From the NCBI GenBank assembly GCA_036971475.1, contig JBAIZL010000002.1:174715524-174779523 (forward strand): DNA of 64,000 nt. The letters run 5' to 3'. The translations under genes and the position numbers were made by a program. Below the pieces are notes generated by a model. It ran no database searches. It had not been told where the DNA came from and saw only the letters and a program-made list of their open reading frames with translations. This DNA comes from Prosapia bicincta (taxonomy: Eukaryota > Arthropoda > Insecta > Hemiptera > Cercopidae). This document shows positions 1-13,205 of the stretch, piece by piece. Each line of letters starts with the position of its first letter. Position 1 is the stretch's first letter.

Positions 1-69
1 TAATCTGCATTGAAGAATTTATTCGAAATAACAAATTTTGATTTTCTAGTTACAATAAATTTAATAGGT

Positions 70-1172
70 TGTAACGGTCTAGCCCTTTTTACCTTGGTAA
101 GTACTAATTTTGTTTAAAATGTGTTATTGCTTGTTTATTACCAACATAATTAATTTTACTTACCAGGACTCTTGTTCTACGCCACAGCTCAGCCAGGTTA
201 CTGTCTGTCTGGGACGTTCTTTTTATCTTGAAGGTAGAACTAGGTTACTTGTGAAATAAGAATTGAAAGTTAAACAATTTATTAATAAATGGCAAATTAC
301 AAAAGAACAAATGACACCAATGTGTAGAGTAATTAACTTTTAATTACTGCTAACTATTCCATACATATTTTAATTACTTGTTAACTTTTCAAATTTATAT
401 ATATCGAGAGGGTTACTTGAGTTTTCCAATTTAATTTTAGAAATAAATATTCAAAGGACAATTTCTACCGTTCATGTGTTAATCGTTTATCATTTAAAAA
501 TCAAGTTAGTTAACATTAAAATACATATAATTTATTAATATCTAAAACGTAACTGGTTGTGTACATTACTTGTAAAACACTATAACATATATCATTAATT
601 ACTGCACATCGCTTTTGTACACTAATCACTGCACATTGCTCTTGCAATCAGCGCTCCTTAACAACAATGATATAAACTTTTACTTATTTGAAACACATAA
701 ATAATCGCTTCTGAATTCTTCTTTTATTCCGTTTATATAATTTGGTACCGGCCTTGACTTCCTAAATTTTGAATAGTGGAAGCTTACAAATTTCTAATTT
801 ATTTTCGAAAATGCCATCACGTCTGTCTCGTTCGAAGACTTTTAGTGAAGTGGGGTCGTTGCAAGGACGCGCTAACTGAAATTTTTAAACAAACTCCTAC
901 CCTTATTTATATATATGAATATTCTGATTGGTTCTCAGGAATCGTCTCATGCTTACGTCACATGGCGTGGTGTGCTTAATTACCTTAAGTTACAATCTCG
1001 TAAGATATTTTTCAATTTCGCCCGCTAGGGGCGCTTACTACCTACGCTAGCATCACAAATGTGCACCAATAAAACAAAAATTGTCTTTTATATTGGGACA
1101 ATATAATTGTTAAATAAAAATTAAATATATAAATGAATGTATAAGTAACACCTTATTTTTAAGAGTGTTACA
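70..1172 (+). mobile_element. Probable solo LTR (LTR retrotransposon remnant)
   Basis: The segment begins TGTAACGGTC and ends GTGTTACA, giving the TG...CA ends and short terminal inverted repeat (TGTAAC/GTTACA) usual for LTRs. It is bounded by the same 4 bp on both sides, AGGT at 66-69 and AGGT at 1173-1176, which fits a target-site duplication of the size made by LTR-element integrases. Inside, a TATA-like run lies near 905-920, a CCAAT-type element (GATTGGTT) near 926 and a polyadenylation-type AATAAA near 1067, in plausible U3-R-U5 order on the plus strand. No primer-binding site or gag-pol follows, so it would be a solo LTR of about 1.1 kb. Orientation and superfamily are inferred. Chance agreement of a 4-bp flank cannot be excluded. 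Confidence 0.5.
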
Positions 1173-1176
1173 AGGT

Positions 1177-2430
<1,254 letters not shown>

Positions 2431-3022
2431 TATAGTCACAATGAGCTTGACTTTCCCTATTTCCGCACGGCGCGTTACCTAGACTGGTGTAAGAGCATCC
2501 TCATACAATGCACCGCTATTCATGGTGTTAACCTTATGACTACAAAATAATGAAGGTTAACAACGAATTATTTCTACAATATCTAAAATTTCTTAATAGA
2601 AGGTTACTGCATGTGTAACAGTAGCCTTCTATCTCTTATAGATTTTTATTATCTGGTTTTTTTTAAACAAATTCCCGTAGTCTTTCGTTTAGTAATAACC
2701 TCAAAATTTAAAAAAAAATGACTTAAGTATTCAGCGCGGATATTAATGAATAGCCATAACGGTATAGAATGTGTTTTGTTTTGTATTGAATATGAAAATT
2801 GAAAATTTCATTCCGTAGCTCCTTAGATGTACTATAACATTTTTTGTCTACATATTCTTTTTTTTAAATTTTGTGGTAAAATATTTTTAAAGAAATTGCA
2901 ACTATTTAGTTGTGTACGATATCCTATTTTATTATTTTTTTAATATTCCTATCATACTCATAAGTTTAACTGTTCCCTAAGAACAAATACTGTCGTTATA
3001 AAGTGAGTCAGGTGGTGGTAAC
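2431..3022. other. Non-coding AT-rich stretch
   Basis: No gene, array or known element is seen. It contains short poly-T and poly-A runs. Its right edge is the start of the long duplicated block. Confidence 0.6.
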
Positions 3023-4391
3023 TTCTTCTAGAAGGGTAGGTATTGTTTCATTATTAAAACTAAGAAATTAGACTGTTAGGTAATTTCTTTATATTTGATA
3101 TATTAAAAAAATATTCTTTAAACACTTCGTTCTACATTAAGTTCCATATTTCTTTTAATCTAATTTTGTGGATGAACTAAAAAGAAAACAAATGCGGTAT
3201 GAAGTCCAAGCCATACTGTCAGAGATTCATTCTTTCTCAGGAATAAATATGAATGTACCCTAATTCAAAAAAGGTTTCCTATTTCTTGCGTGGAGAATTT
3301 TATTCATTCGAAATATATCACCTGAGGCTACTTCCAACGGAATCTTTAGTTCCTGCAATGTTATTGGGTATTTCAATTATCTCATTACTTTTCATTTACA
3401 ACAAGTTGGGTCCTTTGGGATTGCATCAGCCATATAAAGACTTCCTTTTATAAGAGAATGATTATTCAACTTGGCTCGTAGAAAATATTATTAAAAAGAA
3501 ACAAATAAGCCTACATTTATAACATACCCTTACAAAAATTTATTAAAAATATATTACTTAGTGACAAACATTTTAAATAATTGAAATACCTCTTGTATCT
3601 CTTTCAGATAAGGAAACGATTTTCCCAAAGAGTAAGATTTCACCGTGCACACATTAGCACTAACTTACACTGTCATCAGAGCCGTTTTATTGGTTGCATA
3701 AATATCTTAGAATATTACTAATAATTCAATCGAGTTATATGTCTTGTATGAATCTGAATTTTAACTTATTTAAAACATATTATTTATTAGGAATTTGCAA
3801 CAAAACACTCATTCTTATGAGGAACGTTGCGTTTAAGAATTCAAATGAAGCGATTTAATCAAATTTTGAGTTAGTTTGCTCTTATATTCTTCTGCCCGGT
3901 AAACTTTGTAGATTTAATTAAAAGTCGTATTGTCCATAAGACAATGAGTTTTACCCATTTTCTCTATTTTACTCATGTTTGAATGTAATTAAGGTTCATC
4001 AATTTAATGTTCGTCTGGTCAATTACTTATCTATTTTATTCTGTTTGTGATTAATTTATTTAACATATTTGTTAGGATTTATGTATGTATAGTAAATTGT
4101 AAAAAATTAAGGAAGTTATTGTACTTCAAACCCTAAAAAACCTGTTTTTCGAAACCGATATATGCGTATTTCGTCAGATATCCACTAGGTAGACTACAAA
4201 TGTGGAACCTATTTTATTAAATTTTTCATCTGATTTAAATAAAATACACTAAATTTTACAACTCAATTAGCTGGCTATGATTTTCAGTATGGCTTCAATG
4301 TAACGGGGTATTTAATATCTGTTTCGCCAGATAAAGCTACTCGTTAATGAGATGTTTTCAGACCTATGCTTATGTGAACGTGAACTTTTTT

Positions 4392-4455
4392 CACAAGTTT
4401 CACCTAACGAAAAATAGTTGAATATTTTTCCTTTTCTTTCAGCGCTACATTCAAT

Positions 4456-4501
<46 letters not shown>

Positions 4502-5412
4502 TTATATATATATATGTATTATTGTAGATTAATTTTCCAGTTTAGTTAAAAAATTATGTGACGATTGTTAGCCATGAGTTTTACTCTTTACTACATTTAA
4601 TCCATTAAAAAATTAATGAATTTGTAGCTGACCATTTTATTATTCTTATTATTTAAAAAAAAAGGTAAATCGCTAATAAGCGTACAAAGTAAGAACAATA
4701 CTACTAAATTAAATAAATTGTTTTATATTCTATTTTGTAACACTAATTCAGAGTGGCTTGGTTAGTCTTCATTTAGATAATGGCTAATATCCTTATTTAC
4801 TAATTACATCATAAACTTAATAATTAAGAACGTTGAATAATAATTATAAATCTATTAACTCATAAGTGTTTTAAAAGTTAAAACATCGTTGACAGAGAGT
4901 GAATTGGGTAATATAGTTACAAATAGTGACTATGAATAATTATTTCATATAATTTAGAATAATGTTGTAATTATGTTGACGATAGCTTTAGCTGTTGATA
5001 TGTGTACGAAAAGAGATTATGTAATAAGAGTTGCTGTTTGCTATTACAAAATACTTTTGCTGCCACCATACGGTTGAGTGTCTGTATACATATTACTAGT
5101 TCAGAATTTCTTTTGAGCAGTACAATCCGTTTAAATAGAAGGGGAATTCGGCTTTGGTAGGTGATATAACAAATATAAAGGTATTTCAACGTCATTATTT
5201 CAATAATGTTGTTACCATTAACCCATCATAATGGTTGAAATCAAATTTCATTAATCATCCCACTGCACTGGACATTATTTTGTACGAATCTAGTTTGTTT
5301 TCCTGCAACAATATTTGATATGAGCTGTCACGAAATGGGTATTAATTAAAAACGACAAGAATAACAATGAATTGTTGAAATATTGTAAAAGGAGCTTGAT
5401 ACCCTAATATTT
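4392..5412. other. Copy-A-only segment 1 (about 1.02 kb)
   Basis: Copy B passes directly from the sequence before 4392 to that after 5412 (junction near 48211). The junction has no target-site duplication. The segment contains a CA/TA microsatellite and no recognisable coding sequence. It fits a deletion in B better than a transposon gain in A. Confidence 0.75.
4457..4518. repeat. (CA)n(TA)n microsatellite
   Basis: About 17 CA units are followed by an interrupted TA run. It lies within copy-A-only segment 1 and has no counterpart in copy B. Confidence 0.95.
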
Positions 5413-5521
5413 ATACTGAAATATAATAACAAAACTTTTTTGATTTGACTATTAAGGATTTCTAATAAATTGCGTACTACCATTACACCCACTATTACAT
5501 CATAAATGCTACATATAGCTA

Positions 5522-6549
5522 CATTTTGTCTATGGTTGTAATGAAAGTAATTTTTATTGTCATTGTCATTACTTGAGAATTGTGACCCATTCTACAACCT
5601 TTCAAACAAAACTAGAAAGGGTAGTTTAACAGTATAAATCGAACAGTAATCTGGAATAACTGCTTCTGAATATTTATATATTTGAACGTATTGCTCAAAA
5701 TAAAGACATTAGCTCACACTTCTATTAGCTCACACTCTCCTGATATAAATTGCAATCGTTAATTAAAATACGTTTTTGTTCAATCAATCAAGTTCAAATA
5801 CATTTCTATTATACGTTAAAAATATCACTTTCTATAAATATGTAAATTATTCGGAAACGTTTAATCTAAGGAAAAGTAAAATGATAATTTATAAAGGTTG
5901 AGTATATGGAGTCTTAGCTTAGTTTGCAAGAAGGGGTTTCTATATCTATCATGGTGGCTTGAATCAAAAAAATTGTTAAATTTAAAATGGTCGGCCTTCA
6001 TGGGTAATTATGATCCTTTAGAAAGAAAGATTGAACAACTGTTCCATTTTACTTTAGTTTCCTAAAGATGACATTATATATAGATTATGCATTTTTATCT
6101 AATGGGATAACAAAAGTCAGGGGAGATACTTTGTTCCCATAAGAATAAGTAACACATGATATATCTTTCTGAAGGAGCTACTACCTACAGTAAAATAGCT
6201 TTTAATAATATTAAAGATCATGATGGTCTTATAACAGCTGCCATTGTAAAAATTTAGATTTTTGTAGCAGTACATACCCTTTATAACGGGTGTTTCTTTA
6301 ATAGGTAACTTTCTAGGGACCAGTGTGCTACAAGAAAACCTACGGAAAAAATTACTTCACTAGGATGAAACCTCTTATATTGGTTTGTACCTGTTCGAAT
6401 CAACAGCTATTGCACTTCTCCTAATATGTAAGAGTGCCGCCCCCATTACATTATTGAATCATGACTTTAAGAAGCACTATGACTTGCAAATACAGTTATG
6501 GTAGATGTAGGTAGCGAGGGGAAACTAAGTGAAAATATTTTGTTCAATA
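5522..6549. other. Copy-A-only segment 2 (about 1.03 kb)
   Basis: Copy B joins the flanks directly near 48320, with only about 2 bp (TA) shared at the junction. No coding sequence or terminal repeat is seen. It carries a sequence at about 5735-5820 that resembles 21935-21995, so a minor dispersed repeat lies inside it. Confidence 0.75.
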
Positions 6550-6765
6550 TAAATGATGATTCAAGTTAACTGAAGCAATAAGGGGAAATATTTCTCTTAC
6601 AAGTAATAGGAACTGTTTCGGAAAATAGTTGAAATTAATAGAATATTAAACATATTAAAAGTTATCGAAACTCGGCTAGCTTCTTGAGTTAGGTATAACG
6701 TTTCTTTTTTGATCGTCATATGGTTTGGGCTCTCTTCCATCTCGCTTCCTGTAAGTGGAATCAGT

Positions 6766-6822
6766 ATAATACATTTGCTCAGATAAAATACATTTGCTCC
6801 AGATAAAATACATTCGTCTCCA
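6766..6822. repeat. Minisatellite, about 20 bp x 3
   Basis: Three near-identical units of the form AGATAAAATACATTTGCTCC stand in tandem. The array is conserved in copy B at 48536-48594 with the same copy number, so it predates the large duplication. Confidence 0.85.
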
Positions 6823-7638
6823 GTTTGAGATGAAGGTACAGTTTCTTTTTTTCCCAGATTGTTTATATTTGGAAAAATTTGAATAGATAATATATTATTT
6901 GCATTTAAATATTACGATTATCATTTTTAGTGTATTCATAACATTAACATACTTTTATATGTGAAATGCACCACCAAAATATTTACCATTCATAAAATTT
7001 CATTTCACACTTTTTCTTTCATCTTCAATACCTTAGGATTATGTCTTAGTTTCTATACATTTTCTTACATGTTGATTATTTACTTCAAGAATGATTTAAT
7101 TTCGTTTATAATTTGTGTTCCACGTTTATTATCAACTCACTTTCTCTAAAAAAGTATCACATTTCTCTCCGTTTAAGGTCAGTTATTAGGTTATTATTAA
7201 TTAACACATACTAAAAATATAGGTACAGGTATACTTGATAAATCAATTTCTATGTTTGCACTATAAATATTATATTATTAATTTGTATTAATCACAGTAC
7301 ACACATCGTTTTTATGTATATTTATATAAATATTATTTCGTGTTTGTATTTAGTAGTTGTAAACAATTATTGTATTCAGAGACTTGGTAAAAAAGTCAAA
7401 ATTTCTGTTTGTATTTATCGTGAGATACTTTAAAATAATAATATACTTTTACATAGGTTTTAGAATAAAATTTCATCTTCTATGTTGTTGCCCGTTATTA
7501 CAATTTCAGAATTTTTTTTATCAAAAGTCATAATGGTTTTAATGCATCGTGGCATTTACAAGGTTGACTTGAATTATTTAAGGATTACAAAAACTTCATT
7601 ATTGAATTTATTTGTAGCTAATCTGTAGAAACCTCTTA

Positions 7639-8924
7639 GTATGATGTTTTATTTTAATTTCAGACCCAAAAGCAATTGTACATCGATAATAACGTATGTA
7701 ATCCGTTGTTTAGCTTACCGCTAAATTGCAATTAAAATGATTTAGAGGCGATGTGCTTCAGTATATGTGGCTGTGACAAAGGGAGGGATTTCGTGAATAT
7801 GAATATGCAAAACTGTTAGGGTTGTACTAGTACTCAATTATATCTCATCAAATTATAATCGATTTCCATCAAGTTAAATAATAATTGTTTTAATCAGCAT
7901 TGCAATTTTGTAAATCGAAAAGTTTCAGATTCTAGCAAGTGATTGTTTCTTTAGGTTTAAAATATAACTAACTGAAGACATTTATAAATATCCAAACTAT
8001 TAATAAACGTGTACCTACAGTTTTATTAGAGTAAGGATTTTATAATATCTACTTGTTTCTGTTGAGGAAACAATTAGTTTCATTTGAAACGCTTTTGAAT
8101 GATGTGGTGTTTTCACCATCGTAGGTATGTAGTATGTCCAGAAAGCTACTCGGATAAATGCTAATGACATAGTTTCGAAGGAGACATTACTTCTATATCT
8201 GTGTATACGTTTAAAATACAAGAAATGTTGTCTCTAGTTGGAAATGTGACCGAATATAAAACATAGATAGGCCATTTGATACCACTTAATCACGCATGTT
8301 GGGGAAATTCAGTAAATCTATTTAAGCAGATGGGAAAATTCACTTTCAATCAAAGTTAACAGTAAGAATAAATCATGTCTCGCAGTTAAAACTCATTAAT
8401 TATATAGCCAGGAGGAGGAAAATATGATAGAATAACTACATTTACGTAATTATTTGGTAGAGTAACCTTATAAGGTTCAATTAGTGTTCCGAATTGGAAC
8501 GATCATTTCCAAATGTGCTTCTTAATAACATTGTTCCCTTTTATAAGGCGAATAGGTCAAATTTACATTTCCTTTAGCATTTATTATTATGCCTCCTAGT
8601 GTTATTTTTTTAACTCGATAGTCAAAGCAGCAGTCGTATGGAGATTGTTTACTTCAGTGGAAGGTTTATGGTTGTCTTGTGGCCGGATAACCTCAACCGG
8701 TACATATTCACACTTATAGGCCTACTTTCGCTTATTGTTATGAATGAAACATTATGTATAACTGTGATAATCGAAAATGTTAATGCAACAGATATTTTTG
8801 ACAAACAACTTTTCTCGGCATTTCTCTAATGTTATTTTTATTGTATATATACTCCAAAATTTTGAAATCCTCTATCGCTTTATTTTCGAGCGGCAATTCT
8901 TCTAACACACTCTTTCATATTTTA
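7639..8924. other. Copy-A-only segment 3 (about 1.29 kb)
   Basis: It is absent from copy B, where the flanks join near 49409 with a 3-bp shared TTA. It contains short spurious ORFs only and no terminal repeats or target duplication. Confidence 0.75.
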
Positions 8925-10254
8925 TGCCAATAAATAATTAAGTTTTCTTTTAACGTATTAGTAATAGTGCTTTCTGCCAGCGTGTGTAGTTTGTCTATGT
9001 TTAAATTCTGTATAAGACCAAAAAGCTAGTATATATTGTTAAAAACCTAAAAAATTAGGTTATTTGGTAATGGAAAATTTGTCGGTATTCGTCATTTTGA
9101 AGATACGATAGTAGAAACTACGAACCCAATATCTACTATTTCATATGCAAAATGAGTTTTATGAAATTTAAATCTAAACATATAAATACATAATGAACAG
9201 TAATGGGAAATAGTTGAAATTTTTAAGCTAAAAATTGAAGGAGATACCAAATATTAAAAATATTCAATTTCATAAAGAGTAATATAAAAAAACCGAAAAA
9301 ACTTGAATATTTCATTTTCCCTGCCTTTTGAATGTATATATTTCTATTAACGTTTTCGAGAAGGTTGGTTTTTCGAAAGTCAATAATTTTAAGAGAAAGC
9401 TTCAAGAACGTCAGACGCTTTGATTTTTCCATCCACGTTTGATTCTTTTTTAGTTCCAAACTAAAGTCCAGCACTGTTGTAACAATACTCTACTTTTCTT
9501 TAAGTAAATTTATTCCTCGTTTTGTTCACCATATCCATCCGGAAAGCTTATTTCTCGAAATATTTTTCTATTAGGCACATTCAAATTTTTAGGCCAACTG
9601 TTGTCGATAATAAGTTCGAAGTAGGTAAATATTTATCATTTTGGTCCTAAACGACTGGAGGTCATGTTTGCGGAAAAAAAACTCACTCTAAAGGGAGACA
9701 TTTGTTAATGGTTATAGTTGTCAATAAAAATCAAAATTGTTTTCTTTTTTCAAGCGACTTTTTTTCCAGGTTTAAAGCTATTTTTAAACAATAAAATCTT
9801 CACCGAACCTTCTTTGGCTTCGTAAGTAACCAGTAAACAATCAACTGATTTGGAGCTGTTTTCTGCTCTACTTCACTTTAGAAGCAGCAATATTCCCAAA
9901 CCCATCTATATACATCCCAACCAAAACCTTCACCCTCTCTTTGCTATTCTTTCATTTGAGATTAATTAATATTTGTTAATAAAAATGTATTTCTTTGTAT
10001 ATTTTTAAACAACTTTCAGGTCTCATACAAATTAAACATCTTTTGTGTGATAACGTTTTCTCTGTCATAGCAGTACACAACTCTAAATTCCTTTTAACAG
10101 AACAAGCCTCATCAGACACCAAATTTAATAATTCGAAAATGCGTTATTACCAATTAATGCCCCCTATAAAAATAATCTGTTTTCACTAATTTCTCTTGAT
10201 CTCTTGAAGATACAATCTGACTAGCTGTTGGCAGGATGTTCAGCTTTTAAAACC

Positions 10255-10860
10255 AGCTATCGATTGTTGCAGTTGTTCTGATTACACTTCTGGAATATTG
10301 TAGTTACATTTTTTAAAAGGGATTACAATGTGTTCTTTAAAGTTCATTAGTGTTTTGAAACAAGACATTATCTTTTTATTTCTGGATAATTCATTTACGT
10401 CCCTGGATTACTTTGAGCTTTAAATTCAATGCTAAATTGTTTTATACCGAACGCTTAGTCATCGAAAAATAAATAAAAACCTCTAGCCCAAGACATTAAA
10501 ACTAAAGCATGGGACCGGATGTATATTTCGTATCTCTAAATTGACGACTGAGAGCCAACATTTTAACCGACAAGTCTGAATACACAGCTTTATAGATTTA
10601 AAATCTCGTATAAAGGGACAAAATAGAAATTACAAGCAGATGTACACAAAAAGACAAAAGAAGATGTTATTTTGCTATTTTTTCCCGTCAGTAGACCCCG
10701 TTCACTATCGACTAACAAGCTATCGATCGTTGAAGTTTTTCTGATTTCATTTCTCGAATATTATAGTTGTATTGTTTGAAAAGGATGGGAATGTGGTCTG
10801 AAAAAGTTTGGTAGTCTTTTCCAAATAGACATTAGCAAATAATAGGATAATAATTCTGCT
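10255..10860 (+). repeat. Old local direct repeat, 463 bp offset
   Basis: A stretch starting AGCTATCGATTGTTG at 10255 recurs, diverged, at 10718 (AGCTATCGATCGTTG). Similarity continues for roughly 150 bp through an ACATTAT/ACATTAG block. Both halves are present in copy B (about 50741 and 51206), so this repeat is older than the large duplication. No coding content. Confidence 0.6.
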
Positions 10861-12891
10861 TTGTTATATCAATCACGTTAAATACATCAACTTATTTTGT
10901 CAAAGAGAGTAAGCTGTTCAGCTGTGTTTAGCTTTTTCTTGTTAATTGTATCATGATTGGAATTCAAAATATTTGTCTCGAATAAGGACATCCAGATAAA
11001 GGCATAAATATAATGTCTCCATTCTTTTTTTTAGAGTGTCATGTTTCCCTAAATATGTTTTGTTTTTGTTGCATACAATTATTTCGATTACCATTTGCAG
11101 TATATCCATCTCATTGTCACTATAAAAAAATATATATGTATATACTTATGCAGATAGATTTCACCATCACAATTATCCTATATTCGCTTCACCCTTTGCT
11201 TTTTCTTTTGAACTACTTATATAAATAGTTAATATGTATAAACATAAAATAAAGTATTTGTTGCGCTTCTACAGTTTTCAGTTTTAAGATAATGTTTCTA
11301 AAATTATAATGTAAGCACGAAGAACATTTTATAAATAAATGCCTCAAAAGCCTACTTACCGTATTTATATTTACGTAACGCAAGGAATGTAATGTAACTT
11401 TAGAAGCAACAACGTCATGAATGACGCAATGCATAACTAAGGCGTATTACAGCAACGGGTCGGAATGGTGTTTTCATGAAAGCTGCAGACCCACAAAGCA
11501 ATTCTGCGACGACCAATCTTTGTTCATTTCCTGAATTTGCTTAACACCACGCAATAATTAAAATCTCAATTAGGGGCGACAAGTGTGGAGATACGTAACT
11601 CTGACAATGGACAGGATTTCTACAAATATAAATATGGAAAACAGTCCGGTAGGCTCAACTATATTTCATTAAAATTGGATTGATTTGCTTGATTCTTGTC
11701 AAGGCGGTTTTAAACATCCATGTATTTTTTTTTTTTTTTTTTTTTAAAGAAAGATGTATATATCCATGGCAATGACGATGAATCGATTACAAAATACTTG
11801 TTACTAAATAATATTTGATATAAATGTAAAAACCACTCTCTCCGAACTGTATTTTTTCGTGCTAAAAAAAACAAGTTTCAAAGAATAATATTTTAAAGTT
11901 ATTTTTCATTTTTACTAGAAATTTTCATTTCCATTTTTCTCAATCACACAATTCTTCTAATTAGTATAAAGAGAGAAGGAAACTTTTCATACCCCAAATG
12001 AGGTAGGCATATTTCAAGTACTGGACCATTCATACGTAACCTCCCTTACATTATTTGTGAATCTACATGAGCCCTATCTTTTTTGTAAATATTTCTTTTC
12101 TTATTAAGTATGCTAGTAATGCTATTTGATTACATTAAGAAAAATAAATGTTTCAAATACTTGTTCAAATGACTAAAAAAATAACTAATGTAACCAAAAT
12201 CTCGTTTTGTAATTAAAAATCTCACGTTACTAAGAAAATATTTTATTCCATAAAATCCTATCAATGAATAAATTGCAAAAATTGGAGGATAATGAAGTTC
12301 CATTTATATGTTTTTCTTTTGTTTTATAATGAGTTACATTAACCAATACGGTCCTATCCGTCTGAAAATAAAATGCTTTTTTGCTTCTTTTACTCACTGC
12401 CTTGACTTATACTATTCCTGACTATCTGCCGTACAACACATGGAATCAGTCTCAATCTAGTAGCCGAGACTCATACCCAATGCTTATTTTGGGACAGCTT
12501 ACCCGGAGCTTTACCCCTTTTCAGCTTCATCTACTTCCTTTCATATAACGTTTCCCGCCTAAAACATTATAACATGTATGATTTTGAGCTCTGAGTGAAT
12601 CGATAAGACATCCCCAATCCTCCTACTCATCGTCTTCGAAATTTCCACCCTTTTCTTATCCTCCACACCCTCAGGATATATCATTTGTACTAATTTGTTA
12701 TTTGTAATAGTATAATGAAAATTGAAGTACCCTTAAGTTGTCTGCAATCAGTTTGTTAAGACCTATTGGTACATATAGTTTATTTGATTTTAAAATTAAT
12801 TATACTTATTAATCATAAAGTTCGAATCAATCTTAATGTTACAAACATTTATTGAATTTCTTGAGTATTGTGGACTAACTTTTTAACAAAG

Positions 12892-13020
12892 TAAGTAAAA
12901 TCTATAAATAATATTCGAGCCGGCTTGTGAGTGAAAGTTATGATTAAAGAATACAAATATGGTACAACTGATCTGATTTTCACTTTTGTTTTTACTTTTG
13001 TTAAAACTTTATAGGTTATG

Positions 13021-13077
<57 letters not shown>

Positions 13078-13205
13078 GAGTTAATTTCATTTGTGTATCT
13101 TCACTGAGGATGACGACAAATTAGTCGTTGAAACGCGTATGAAATAAAAAATTGTATATTTGTGAGTTGTACCATATTTTTATTCTTTAATTTTAAGTAA
13201 AATCT
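12892..13205 (+). mobile_element. Miniature Penelope-like insertion with 12-bp TSD
   Basis: Copy A carries about 302 bp here that copy B lacks; B has one TAAGGAAAATCT near 53256. The insert is flanked by exact 12-bp direct repeats TAAGTAAAATCT at 12892-12903 and 13194-13205, which marks a real insertion. It has inverted ends of about 24 bp (AAGAATACAAATATGGTACAACT near 12948 and its complement near 13165-13188), an internal (TA)n tract at 13025-13075, and a hammerhead-like core at 13104-13133 upstream of the right end. There is no ORF. The order core, about 50 bp, terminus matches the ends of the PLE at 44288-46573, though primary sequence differs. I infer a non-autonomous member of another Penelope family. 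Confidence 0.75.
13104..13134 (+). ncRNA. Hammerhead-ribozyme-like motif
   Basis: CTGAGGA (13104-13110) fits the CUGANGA half of the core. It is followed by a stem ACGAC/GTCGT (13113-13117 with 13124-13128, extendable by a G-U pair) and then GAAAC (13130-13134). One unpaired T separates CTGAGGA from the stem, as in the PLE copies near 46490. Hammerhead motifs in Penelope pseudo-LTRs are established. Stem III and the cleavage site were not resolved by eye, so activity is unknown. Confidence 0.5.

Noticed and set aside
1019..1036. CCCGCTAGGGGCGCTTA, resembling an insulator (CTCF) motif
   Set aside because: One G short of the usual core and only a single site. It also lies inside the probable solo LTR.
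3659..3680. CTGATGA on the minus strand near a GAAA
   Set aside because: The intervening sequence does not form a stem adjoining both core halves.
4147..4185. CTGACGA...CGAAA on the minus strand, hammerhead-like (also in copy B near 47970)
   Set aside because: The would-be stem II pairs only about 5 bp and only by borrowing core bases, so the conserved fold is not met.
9223..9474. ORF partly shared with copy B (49709-49921)
   Set aside because: The shared frame reflects duplication only. Start, length and internal sequence differ by indels and no domain is seen.
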